A stretch of DNA of 64,000 nt from Knufia peltigerae (Eukaryota > Ascomycota > Eurotiomycetes > Chaetothyriales > Trichomeriaceae), in the NCBI GenBank assembly GCA_030247855.1, contig JAPDRN010000141.1:1-64000 (forward strand). Direction: 5' to 3'. The notes under the pieces were generated by a model that searched no databases, was not told the origin of the DNA, and worked only from the letters and a program-made list of their open reading frames with translations. Below are positions 45,301-56,200 of the stretch, in pieces (within the stretch, counting starts at the first letter, position 1; each line of letters begins with the position of its first letter). Made by a program: the position numbers and the translations under genes.

Positions 45301-46972
45301 CTTCATCGACAACTTTACGCGAAGGCAACGGCACTAATCATTGAAAACAATTGTGGGAACGCTTGTCAAAGGTATTGCAAACAGCCACGTCCGAAGTCTG
45401 GTGGGCAAAAAGTGGTTCTCATCGGAACATTTGAAGCGGTAAGCCTCGTATGCAGCCTCAAAGACAAGTACCGACGGTGATGCGAAGTTGCCTTCCACCA
45501 TGATTGGAAAAGGGCCTTGCGAAGACGCCTCACCGCTCACAAAATGGAGCAGACTTCATCCAACTTTTATACACTCCCATCGCAGCATGGCTTAGGCAAT
45601 TTCGATATGCTAACCTTGATAGGCACTGGTCAACTTGTTCCGGTAGTACGGTGTCTGCCTCACTTTATCTTCCAATGTTGTTGGCACGGAGTTTCTCAAA
45701 GCGAGTGTGGAGAGGTCGTCGGACCAACTTATCAAGGTAAGGATTTTTAGTTGACTTTAGTGGACCCAATTCCCGTACGTTCCCCGGCGAAACAAAACCG
45801 CAAACCGGCTCTTTACCCATGCAGAATGCCTTCCTTGAAGATTACTGAAGCCTGTTTCATCTCCATTGTCACGATCCATCGATTGGAAGAGTTTGACGAT
45901 GTTGCTGGCTCGATACGGGCATTGTAACATATGCAAGAGTTTGCCTTTTTTTTTCTTTGTATCACAGGGAACTGAGTGGTCCTACGGCGTTTTACAAACT
46001 TTCTCGGAATCTACATGTCACTTTTTTGTCCGGTGCGCATAGTTTCCTTTCCACTTCTGACCGCCCACTTGGGCACTTCAGGCATCGGTCGCAAGTCTCA
46101 CATACCCTGTTTGGACCCCTTGGACGCCTACAGAGTAGTGTAAGCGTCATCGTCGGGTCGAAGTTCACCGTGCACTTTACTAGGTACAGCCGCGCCCAAC
46201 TCTGTCTGTTGGCAATTCTGCCTCGGCCTCGTATCCTCTCGGCCTTTCCCCTTGACTTCATTGTGCTTCTGCAAAGACAGAATGTCGAGTTGTTCGACTC
46301 TGAAAAGGCAACACCAACATTGCGAATCATTAACCTGCATCCAACGCGTGCCGTATGGCACACACGGAGCCTTTCCTCTCATTCGTGACCCCCCCCCCTA
46401 TTCCACCATGGTGTCGAAAGGCGGTTGAGTTTTTGCAATGCACTGCCACCTAACATGAATTTTCTCACTGTTGAGATTTGCAGAACAAAAGAGTCTGGTT
46501 AGTTCGGCCGCCGCCTCTCTTTTCTTTCCGCTGCTCACTCAGAGGCGATTGCTTCACCGGCTCGAACCATTCCTTCAATGAGTTGCAGTTACAAGGCTCG
46601 ATCAGATACTGCCGATGCAAGACACAAAGGATATCAGTCTGAACGTGCTTGAGAGCCCATATCATACTCCCACATTGTCGTGTGTTACAACACGTACAGC
46701 TTCATACTAGAGCCAAGCGGTCTACACTTCCAAAACAAAATCATCCGAGGCAGGATGCGAAAAGGAGATCATCCGTATGCTTATCCAACAAATGGCGGTA
46801 TGCTTATTGTTTTGGTTTGCAACTGTCTATGGCTTTAATCACTGAACAATTTTGCAAACTTTGCATCCGCAAACATAACCGAATTCAACAGACTTCCTGA
46901 CCAACACGTAGTTCACATCAGTGGGAGGTTCCTTGTTGATCAAAGACAACGTGGAACTTGGTTCGTTGTAAC
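42328..46972. other. 4.6-kb gene-poor region
   Basis: No supported gene. Several consecutive plus-strand frames between 44529 and 45750 read like broken coding sequence (for example HPILWGNEVFRLHRQLYAKA near 45270), but they change frame and contain stops, and I cannot assign a family. They may be a decayed gene. A C10 run occurs near 46390. Otherwise nothing stands out. Confidence 0.4.
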
Positions 46973-48986
46973 TCATAGAGCCATCGCTGCATCCTCGTTC
47001 GCGTTCGACTCACGCTTCTCTTTTGAGTCCTCGTTGTCTTTTGGCTCTTTCGGAGCGTCTTGCTCATCCTGCCCATGTTTCTCACTGGTGATTAGAAACA
47101 CCTTTCTGCACCTACGAACCTTGGCTCTACAGATAGGACATCGCCAGCCGACGCCTGGTCTGCGGCTCATCTCGCGGCTCAGGTCGGAGCACCAATGGCA
47201 AATGGCCAGATGCATACATGGTTCCAGAAGAGTGTCCATCTTCTGCTCTTTGCAAATTTGACACGCAATGTTGACATCCAAGTCCTCAAGACTAACGACA
47301 TCACCTCGTTGTTGCTGATCAATCGGATTTGGACTAGAGTCGCTAGCTTCGTCATCTGTAGCATCCAGATGTATCGAAGTCAGGTCATTTGCAGTTGTGT
47401 TTTGATTAGTTGTGCGGGTGTGAAACCACTCCTGGAACTGGTCAGAGGTCCAAAGTCCTCCAGAAGTTGGCCCGCTATTCGACGACTGACGCGGTAGTCT
47501 TCTCCTCCTACGAGGCTCCGAGCGGACATGAATTGGTCTTTGACCGGAGGCAGTCAAAACGGATGTATCAGTTGAGCCGCCATTTTGCCTCTGTGATTGC
47601 GCAGCATGCTGAGCTTCACGAGCCTCTCGTATCCTCTCAAAACGGCCGAACATGGCTGTCAATGGGCTTTGATAATCGTCGGCCTCGAGCTCCTCCCTCG
47701 TCCCAAACGGGTTAGTCATATGCTGTTGAGACTGTCGATGAGAGGGTGCTGATTGATTATGCCCAGTATAGAGCGGTTGATGTCGAGAGGTGATTTCACT
47801 GTTGAAGTGCCGGTTTGTAGGCAAACCCGGGTGAGTATTTTCAGTTGTTGCTGGGGTCAAGCCAAGATGAGCCAGGGAATTTTGAAAAATCTGCGGGATG
47901 GTCCCTTGGATGCTTCTTTGACTGGTTATACCAACCTGGGCTGCGGCATTTTGACCTTGGAGGGGCATATCTGACTGCCCTGGAAGATTGCCATATGCAT
48001 TCTGAGCATAGTTGGCGTTCCAATGATAAAGCTGATCTGTCCCCGTGTTGATATCGTAATGTGAAGATCCTGGTAGCATTGCAAGATAGCTAGTAGCTCT
48101 GGTGCCTGTGTCTTGATGATTGGGGTTTGCCCGGTCCGGATGCCCGTGGAAGTTGCTTCTGTAGGCATGTCGGTTTCTGGTGCGTCTATTTGAGTGCTCA
48201 TTATGGTCTCCAGACGGGTTCTGACTCATGTTGTTTGTATTGGAAGTGCTAAATTCAGTATGCACGTGTAATTCCGAAATATCGGAAGTGCCAAGTAGCG
48301 AGCGAGGCGATGAACTTTCTGATATAAAATTCCAATAATCTGATGCCAAATTAACAATATGTCAATCAGCGAGTGACTAATAGTTAAGAGAGCGAGTGAC
48401 TTAGAGTGGGATGGAATAAAGAAATGGAAACACAAGAGAGTAAAGGTAAGGAATTCATGCCTACCACGGCACTTCCAGCAGTAACGTTGCCAGCGCTTTC
48501 CCTGGAGTTTCATGCCTTTGCCATCGACGTAAATAGGATAAGCAGTTGCGACGGGTCTCTTGTCGGCGCAAGAGCAGCATCTCGGCAACGCTGTCAAGGC
48601 ACAACCAATCTGCTCCTTGTGTTCGCAAATGCTATTCATTTCGATGATTCCCGGCTCGAACGGATCAGTGTGGATCGAGGTTGGCTTATATCGACTTGAA
48701 GTATCTAGCACAGAAGTTCCGCATTTGGTCTCAGATATTCAAGCCATTCATGAGTCACACAGCGGTCACATCCACACGGCAAAGAAGTGCATATGATATT
48801 CGTGGTCAAAGAAGATAAGAGACGATGTTGGTATGAATGTAGGGAAGATGTGATCTGAGGTGTGTGGGGGACCTGCAAGGCTGACAATGACGAGGCTGAA
48901 TGGATACGCGACGCAATCACTTCTGCAGTAGAACAAATGTTGGCCCCTTCAAATCCACAGACGTCGACTTCATTATCATACACCAT
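46973..48986 (-). CDS. RING-finger protein with an N-terminal Cys-rich module
   Basis: A three-exon model: exon 1 from an uncertain start (ATG at 48986 used) to 48712, 48631-48465, and 48339-46973. Introns are 80 and 125 bp. The spliced protein has about 602 residues. The C-terminal RING is complete: CQICKEQ, then CMHLAICHWC, then CPICRAKVRR, so E3 ubiquitin ligase activity is likely. Upstream lies an unusual Cys-rich segment rebuilt only by splicing: CGCDRC, CEHKEQIGC, CCSCAD and YCWKCRDYW, with a strongly conserved-looking stretch YPIYVDGKGMKLQGKRWQRY. Between the two is a long Asn/Gln/Ser-rich disordered region. Another in-frame ATG at 49055 overlaps the start codon of the divergent MID1 gene. 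The first intron has a weak GTGCTA donor, so the N-terminal third is less certain than the rest. Confidence 0.78.
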
Positions 48987-49053
48987 GTTGGAGTGGTAGT
49001 CATCACCATAAATACACTCGCGCAATGATATTCGTCTGAAGCTGGTCTTCATC

Positions 49054-50943
49054 ATGCCTGTTCTTCCAAAACTCAGTCCTCTTCAATCGAGATTCGCAGC
49101 CTCGCTTACAGCATCCGCCGTCCTCTTACTCCTCCTCTATCTCACTCTCTCAAAGCCACAATTTGCATATGCCCTAGAGCTCGACTCTAGAACACACTTC
49201 GAAGACCATAACCACTATGTGATATCAAAGGACGGGGACGAGTTGTATGAGGACGACGACACGGAAGAGAAGGTTCATATTTCTGGTCGTGCCGAAGCAG
49301 GAGTGTCAGCCCTTGCAAATAATGCGCCCCAGAACAGTAACATCAACCTGGGTCAGACTCAAAACTGGGTCTTCCCTAGCGATGCTGTCAATGGCCCTCA
49401 CGGTGCGGTGGGAACGGGTCTTCCTGGAGACGACTTGGAAAAGAGGGACCTCGAAGTCGATGTGCCTGAACTCAAGGAACGTCAAACTGGAAACAGGATA
49501 TACGTGTCCCTGAACACTTGCCTGCAGCCTTCATCAAACAACACCAACAATACCTCTGCCGATGTCATATCTCCACAATTGACCATGTACATATCCTTAT
49601 CTGCGTCAAATCAAAAGCCGGGCCCAGATGTAAATGATCCGGACCAACATACCATCGATGCGGACGAAGGTTATGCTCTGTTCGAGGGCAATGCTGACAG
49701 TGACGTCTACATCGGAGTCTCCGCTCCAAACAGTACAGATTTTGAAGGTATCTGGAATTACGAAGTGGCTGCTTCCAATGATGCGCCATTCCACAATTAC
49801 AGAGATACGACCAATCTATACTTCGTCGATGGAGACAATCATGCAGCGCTTCTGATCACAAACGACACCACGGAAGCCGACTCGAATTCTACCATATATC
49901 AGGACTGGATGAAACTTAACCCACCGTGGGGAGTCTTTGCCGCAAACCAAAACGAGACCACCATCCTGGGACTGAGGAACTCGTACTGTGGCCTCAAGAA
50001 CAATGCCCGAATCGCTGCAAATATCCAAGGCATCTCGAATCAAAATGTTGCCCAGATGACCAACAGAGGCCTGGGAGGAAAGCCAAAGGAACAATTCTAC
50101 CTGAACGGGCTGAACGCAACTTCGAAATACTGGGGCATGCTGGCGATGGTCGGCAACTCTACAGCCTCGGGCAACGGCGTGGTCGGCGGCGGCGGGACTG
50201 TCTGGAAAGCCATTGACTTTCAGACAAAGACGGAAAACAATTGTGCTCTGATGTATAACCTCACATTTTGTTCTGAAGTCGCATACGCAGTCCCCTCGAA
50301 CCCCGACAAGTACCCTCCCTCTACCGGTCTTCCGGACCTCGCGGCTCTGTACGACTCGTACGCCGCCCAGATGTACCAATACTTCAATTACTCTCTCCAA
50401 CAAATCCCCTGCAACACCTCCTCGAGCGCGCAGTACTCTCTCGCACGCAACTGCGACGACTGCGCGCGGGCGTACAAGCAATGGCTCTGCGCCGTCACCA
50501 TCCCCCGGTGTGCCGACTACTCGAACAACGACGCGTGGTTGATGCCTCGGAATCTAGGCCAGCCGTTTGTGAACGGATCCAGCATCTCCACCGCCCAACT
50601 GAACGGCAACCAACAGCTGTTGACGTCCGTGGCGACCAACTCGTCGAGAAACGCCATCATCGATGAGACCATCCGACCCGGCCCTTACAAGGAGGTTTTG
50701 CCCTGCCAGGATCTGTGCTACGACCTGGTGCAGAGCTGCCCGGCGAGCTTGAGCTTCGCTTGTCCTTCGAAGGGCGAAGGTCTAGAAAACAGTTACGGGG
50801 TCCGAAGCAACAACTCGGGCATCATCACGTGCAGTTACCTCGGCGCTGCCTATTATCTGAGCGACGCACGGTCCCTTGCGCCGTCGTTTATCAACACCGT
50901 GGTGTTGCTGACAATGTCACTTTTAGTCATGCATGCGTTCTAG
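49054..50943 (+). CDS. MID1: Mid1, stretch-activated Ca2+ channel component
   Basis: An intronless 629-residue protein. Mid1 is the regulatory partner of the Cch1 calcium channel in the plasma membrane and ER and is needed for Ca2+ influx during mating, stress and hyphal growth. A signal-anchor is seen at about residues 15-33 (LTASAVLLLLLYLTL). Many N-glycosylation sequons follow (SNNTNNTS, PNSTDF, TNDTTEADSNST, YNLTFC). The Cys-rich C-terminal half is diagnostic: FNYSLQQIPCNTSSS, LARNCDDCARAYKQWLCAV, PCQDLCYDLVQSCPASLSFAC. A hydrophobic C-terminus (VVLLTMSLLVMHAF) resembles a GPI or membrane anchor. The upstream RING gene is divergent, with 67 bp between the chosen starts. Confidence 0.95.
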   Translation: MPVLPKLSPLQSRFAASLTASAVLLLLLYLTLSKPQFAYALELDSRTHFEDHNHYVISKDGDELYEDDDTEEKVHISGRAEAGVSALANNAPQNSNINLGQTQNWVFPSDAVNGPHGAVGTGLPGDDLEKRDLEVDVPELKERQTGNRIYVSLNTCLQPSSNNTNNTSADVISPQLTMYISLSASNQKPGPDVNDPDQHTIDADEGYALFEGNADSDVYIGVSAPNSTDFEGIWNYEVAASNDAPFHNYRDTTNLYFVDGDNHAALLITNDTTEADSNSTIYQDWMKLNPPWGVFAANQNETTILGLRNSYCGLKNNARIAANIQGISNQNVAQMTNRGLGGKPKEQFYLNGLNATSKYWGMLAMVGNSTASGNGVVGGGGTVWKAIDFQTKTENNCALMYNLTFCSEVAYAVPSNPDKYPPSTGLPDLAALYDSYAAQMYQYFNYSLQQIPCNTSSSAQYSLARNCDDCARAYKQWLCAVTIPRCADYSNNDAWLMPRNLGQPFVNGSSISTAQLNGNQQLLTSVATNSSRNAIIDETIRPGPYKEVLPCQDLCYDLVQSCPASLSFACPSKGEGLENSYGVRSNNSGIITCSYLGAAYYLSDARSLAPSFINTVVLLTMSLLVMHAF

Positions 50944-51309
50944 CCAAATTTTTATCGTCGAGGGAGGCAATTATGAAGACGAAAGAAAATCACCATTGAA
51001 TCAAAAAAGCGAACACTCGATCTTGAAAGGTGGTCCTGTCGTGGGACTTGCGTGGAGGGTGTTTGCTGGACTTTTTGAAATATTAATATCATATGAGGGC
51101 GAAGGCGTTCGTTCGGGACGACGGTGGATCGTCATGCGTGATACGGAGTACCGTGTTTATAGATGTGTAACAACAGGCAAATTGATAGGTCTCTGTGTCA
51201 TCCTAACAGGTGCTTCTTAATATAAAACCTATAGGAGTTCTCCCTAGTTCATGCCGGGACTGAGCAGACAACCAGTGTAGTTGATCCAGTAAGGACCACA
51301 CCGCTTGCT
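50944..51309. other. Intergenic region between MID1 and ESS2 (convergent)
   Basis: The 366 bp hold the 3' flanks of both genes. One TACGGAGTA motif lies at 51142-51150. No gene is seen. Confidence 0.55.
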
Positions 51310-52749
51310 TCAGCGTTTCAAGTCACTTCTTCGCGGCGTCCTCAATGGCGTCCACATCTCCTTGGACTCTGGCGTGCTCGAACTCGTACCGGATGCGCCG
51401 CCACGCACCGGCGCCCGCCCTCCCAATTTTTCCATCAACCGTCTGGCAGCGGGCGTCATGTTGCCCGACGATTTGCCCCCACTCGTCCCTTCCCCTGGAC
51501 GTACGGTGGTCTGTCTGTCCTTGTCCCTCTTCCGTCGTGCCACCCTCTCCACCATGCGATAATGGAGGTCCTCTCGTCTCCGTATCTCGTTGATCTTGAA
51601 CGGGTTCGGGGTCGGGTCCGCGACCTGTCCGGCCAGGAGATCTCGATAACTCGGCCCCGCCGCGGGCGTGGATGCAATGTTTTCGGGTTCGTCCTCGTCG
51701 ACGAAGGCGTATCCGTTGACACGAGGCGTCTCACCCCCCGCGTACTCGGTGCCGCCGCCGGCGTTCGTGTCGGTATCGGCCAGGCGACCACGTCTGTCGA
51801 CAATGTCCGTGTTCAGACTCGGACTGGCAGGGACGGGGCCCGGGTCGTCCGCGTACTGTACCGGTGGGAACCGTGTATTCGTATACACCACCTGTTTGGG
51901 CCCGGCTTTGGAATTCTGTTCGCGGACTTCCTGGACCGTCTGGAGTCCGTCTTCGTCGACCGAAGAGGCGTGGAACATGAATGTATTGTCGGGTCGTTTT
52001 ATAGTCCATGAATCGGGTTTGGCCGGTCGTGCGTCGGTGGCTCCGGTGTGCAATGCCAATTCCTTGCCCGTGGAGGCAGAGGATTTGTCATGGGCAGTCA
52101 CAAGACGCTGTTCTCGTGCCCGGTGCTCGAGGAGTCGCGTCGACGGCATCCGTTGGTCTTGTGTCCACAGGTATGCGTGTTTCTGTCTCTGTTTCAAATT
52201 CTGTTTGTCCAACAGAGCGTTGAAGGACTCGTTGTCCTCCGACGTGTATTTCGCCTGGAACGAAGAGAGAGACAGACTCGACTTGTCGAGACCATTCTGA
52301 GATCCTGCCGTGTCGTCGACGGAGCCTCCTGCGACAGACGCCGCCGACGGCGTTTGGCCGCCTGTGTATCCCAGGGGTGTGTCTGCTGCGACAGGCTGTC
52401 CTCGAAGTGGTGTCGCCGACGGGGTATCAAATCTTGTATTTCGTGCGCTCCTCCTCTTGCTGCCGCTGGACGAGGGCACGGCCGCTTCCCGTAGTTTCTG
52501 CGCCGCCTCTGCGACCCAAGAGTCGTTGCCTGATTCGAGAGCTGCAAGGTACTCGTGCTGTGCTTGGGATTCGAGAAGACCTGGAAAGTAGTCGCGCGCA
52601 ATGATGTCCGAGAGCGCCGAGGTATACTCGTCTTCGTCTAGGATTTTGGGCGGCCTTTTGATCCGCTTGAAGGGTGGTGGCGGCATTGCGACAACATCTT
52701 GGGCGGATGAGCGCCTCACAAGCGCCGTCGATGAATCTGCAGACGCCAT
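51310..52749 (-). CDS. Ess2/DGCR14-type nuclear splicing protein
   Basis: An intronless 479-residue protein. This family (human ESS2/DGCR14, S. pombe Bis1) associates with the spliceosome. The start is the ATG at 52749 (MASADSSTALVRRSSAQDVV); the open frame extends further upstream, but the family motif begins right after this Met. Signatures: ILDEDEYTSALSDIIARDYF followed by FPGLLESQAQHEYLAAL, the central NESFNALLDKQNLKQRQKHAYLW, and the C-terminal part with YRDLLAGQ, FKINEIRRREDLHYRMVERV and MTPAARRLMEKLGG. The remainder is polar linker. The high GC content creates several overlapping shadow frames on both strands. Confidence 0.94.
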   Translation of the reverse strand: MASADSSTALVRRSSAQDVVAMPPPPFKRIKRPPKILDEDEYTSALSDIIARDYFPGLLESQAQHEYLAALESGNDSWVAEAAQKLREAAVPSSSGSKRRSARNTRFDTPSATPLRGQPVAADTPLGYTGGQTPSAASVAGGSVDDTAGSQNGLDKSSLSLSSFQAKYTSEDNESFNALLDKQNLKQRQKHAYLWTQDQRMPSTRLLEHRAREQRLVTAHDKSSASTGKELALHTGATDARPAKPDSWTIKRPDNTFMFHASSVDEDGLQTVQEVREQNSKAGPKQVVYTNTRFPPVQYADDPGPVPASPSLNTDIVDRRGRLADTDTNAGGGTEYAGGETPRVNGYAFVDEDEPENIASTPAAGPSYRDLLAGQVADPTPNPFKINEIRRREDLHYRMVERVARRKRDKDRQTTVRPGEGTSGGKSSGNMTPAARRLMEKLGGRAPVRGGASGTSSSTPESKEMWTPLRTPRRSDLKR

Positions 52750-53239
52750 TATGGCGATGTGAAGGAATTGCGAGGACTCTGTGTTGGCTTCGAAGGATAA
52801 CTTTCCAGAAGCACGAATGTAGCAGGCAACAAAAGTGATAAATGACTCGCGTGGCATCAGAAAGTGGCGGATGCCGAGTCAAAAGCCTCAGCCTTGCTAG
52901 TCAAGACTACAAGTAATGTGCAAAGGCTGGGAACTTCAATTTTGGCTCTGACTTGGTTGAAGATTTGATGCTAATATTTTCATTCGCAATGAGTTTATTG
53001 CTATCCTAAGATCCTTTCGAGCTACTCAGTAGATATAATTCTTGTTATACAGGCCAAGAATTACCGTAGCTATATGTCAAATGCATAAAGAGAACGCACC
53101 TCGCCAGCAATATGCATACCCGAGTCTCTCTAAATTGTTCCCCAGCCAGGAACCACCACCCATGATAGTACTTTTCCAACTGACCACTTCAAAACCCTTT
53201 GTGCTCTTCGCTATGAGCATTACTCGTTGCAACAGGTCT
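52750..53239. other. Intergenic region between ESS2 and CTR9
   Basis: ESS2 promoter (minus strand) and CTR9 3' flank. AT-rich, no gene seen. Confidence 0.55.
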
Positions 53240-56200
53240 TCAGGATTCAGCATGACCATTCATCGCTTCCTCATCCTCGTCCTCGTCGTCATCATCGTCG
53301 GCGATCGTTCGAAGTTGTTTCCGCTGTCTGGGAGGCTGTGCGCTGACCTCTTCTTCTTCGTCTCTGGTGTCGGCCATTTCCTCGTCCCTGTCTGAAGCAG
53401 GGGATGCCGGAGTGTCAGGGTCCACATCGGGGGTAGGGACAGCTTCAGGCTCATCTTCCAGCTCCGAGTCCGAGTCCACAACCACCGCGGCAGACTTGTA
53501 TTTGTCGTTCTTGCGAGGCTCCTTTGCTTTGCTCTTTCTCTCCAACTTCCTCTTCTTCTTCTTTGGCTTCTCGGTTGATGCTTCATTGTCGGAGCCACTG
53601 AGGGGAGTTCTCGAAACACTTTTTTCGCTTCTTCCATCAGACACATCGCCGTCGTTGTCGATGAAGCCGTCTTCATCATCTCTCTTCTTGCGCTTGGTGC
53701 TAGTTTTCTTCGACTTGCGCTTGACACGCTCTCCAGTTTCCTCATCGTCAGTATACTCGGCAGCTTCTCTCGCAGCAGCTTCAGCCCGGAGTTGTTCGGC
53801 GAGCTTCTCTGTCTCTTCGACAATCTTCCTCCGTTCATCTGCAATCTTTTTAGCCCGTTCCTCTTCCTCCTCTCTGCGACGTTTGGAGGCTTCTTCGCGT
53901 CTCCGCAATTCCTCCTGGCGTTTCTCGATTGCCTCTTGGAGTCTTGTAGCATTCTCGGCCTCATAAGTCGCCTGCCTGGCGCGTTGTCGCTCAAGCTGAT
54001 TGCGCATAGTATTCTTACCCATAGCTGCACGTTGTTCAAGTGCACTACGGGGGTATGGGGGTTGCTTATGCTGGGCCACTTGTTCAAACGTTTCAATGGC
54101 CTGTTCCAGCCCGGTGATCGCGGCATCCACATCAGACAGAGTCCGATCAGTCTCTTTAGCTTGATTGACATGCTGTGCGATCTGGAACTGAATGAAGGCG
54201 ACGTTGAACTGCAGATGCGGTGAATCTTCCTGCGTAGCCAGTGCTCGTTTCATGTAATCCAGTGCCGTATTCAACGATGCGATCGATCTGTCTGCCTTGC
54301 CTTTCAACAGCCATGCTCTTGCTAGACAAGCAAGTAATTGAGCATTTTCGCCTTTGGTTTCTTTTCTCAAAGCAATCTCGTAGTTGTCAATTCCACGCTG
54401 ATATTGACGTAACTCTGTCATAACGTGACCTAAATTGATATTGACAGAAGCATCGCGAAGGGTGTCCTTGACTTTAGTGAATATCTGAAGAGCATCTGAA
54501 TAGGACTTCTTGTCATCACAAAGGGCAATCGCGATACCCTGAGCGGAATATGCATTCTTTGGGTCGAGTTGTAGAGCTTTGTCGAAGAACTCGTAGGCCT
54601 TGGCGTACATTTTGCTTCGCTTCTCTTTTTCCTGATCAGTGTTTCGGGGCATATCTCTGGCAATGGTGAGATGAACGTTGCCCATTCCAGTCAGCGAATA
54701 CAAATCGTGCTTATCATAGCCTTGAAGAGTATGCTTATAGTGTCGATTCTCTGCATCCTCGGCGATGTTGTTGGTCTTCTTCTTCGCGCTATGGTGATAC
54801 CAGCCCATCAAAGCTCTGACTTCTGTATTGCCATAATCACTCTGATATACAGCATTGATCTTGCGAGGACCCTCGTCACGTGGAGAAGTTTCAAGCGCAA
54901 TGTAGGCCAGGCGTGCCAATGCATCCGTGTAGTCAGCGTGTCTTCCAAGGAGACCTTCGTAAACCTTTTGTGCTTCAGCTACCAATCCTAGTGCTTCGTA
55001 GGTTCTGGCAAGGTTATAAGAGATTGTCGTAACAAGAGCATCGGTGTCGCTATTGTCCACGTCTTCAGAACTCATCTTATCCTCTTCCGCCGCTTTCTTT
55101 TCGGCCTCTTGCTTTTCAGTCAACTTTACGCACGCGTTCAGTGCAATCTGGAATGTCTCTCGAGCGAGGGAGAATGACTCTTGTCCGTACAAGAAACAAG
55201 CCATGTTATTGAGTAGCTGAGGAGGCAAGTTCTCCCGCATTTGAGCGATATAGGCAGCTTCGTCTTCGTTGGGTTCTGGACGGTCCTCATCAGGAATCTT
55301 TTCAAGCTGCATCGCTTCAACTTGTTGTAGACATTTGAGGCTCTCGATTGGGTTCTCCTGTTCGTAGAGCCGTGCGAGATACAGCAAAACGGACTCGTCC
55401 GCCTTGGCTCGAGATTTTTCGTCCTTCCAAGTCTTTCTCACGTTCTCAAACAACGTGATGGCCTTTCTTGCCGAAGCTGCTTTGTCCTCTTTTGTAATGG
55501 CCGTCTGTGTCGAGAAGGCCTCTTCGGCATATATACACCCTAACAATGTCATCGCCTCGACATGCTTGTTGAGTTGGCCAAGGGACTCTAGGCGGAACTT
55601 GGCCCCCTGGGTGTCTTGACTCTGGACCATTATTTGAATGAGACCGAATTTGGCCGGGAAGTAGCCCTTATCCAAACCGCCTCGGGCTTGATCTGCTCGT
55701 GTGTAGCACTCATTTGCCTTGGCGAGGTCGCCTTTATTATGCTCTTTTCTGGCCAACAAATACCAACCATCACTCGCAATAGCATTGATGTCTGTTTGTT
55801 CGATTGCTTTTCGGGCAAGCGGCTCGACAGTGTCATACCTTCCAGTCAACAGGAAATAGCTCGCAAAGGTCGCGCAGCTGAGCGGGAAGTTTTTGTCGAT
55901 GGTGTAAGCTTTCTTTGTATGCTCGGAGATTGCTTTCTTATAGAGGATGTTGAATTGAGGATCCGACGCAGGATATTTGGCACTTTCATGAAGATAGTAC
56001 ACTCCGAGGAGGGCGTGAGCGACCTTGGACTCGGGAGTCAATGCCAGAGATCTTTCCCACGCGGCTTTGGCACGATCGGGGAACCCCAGCTGCCACAGAC
56101 AGCACCCGATGCCTATCCTCGGATCTGGGTCAGTGAGACCGGGCATTTTGGCTAGGACATCTTGATAGGTTTGAAGAGCCGGAGCGAACTGTCTTTGAAG

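Noticed and set aside
51562..52494. Overlapping plus-strand frames opposite ESS2
   Set aside because: GC-driven shadows of a conserved splicing protein on the minus strand.
53367..53966. 199-codon Ser/Leu-rich plus-strand frame opposite the CTR9 tail
   Set aside because: It is the complement of the Glu/Lys/Arg-rich charged tail of Ctr9, which explains the composition.
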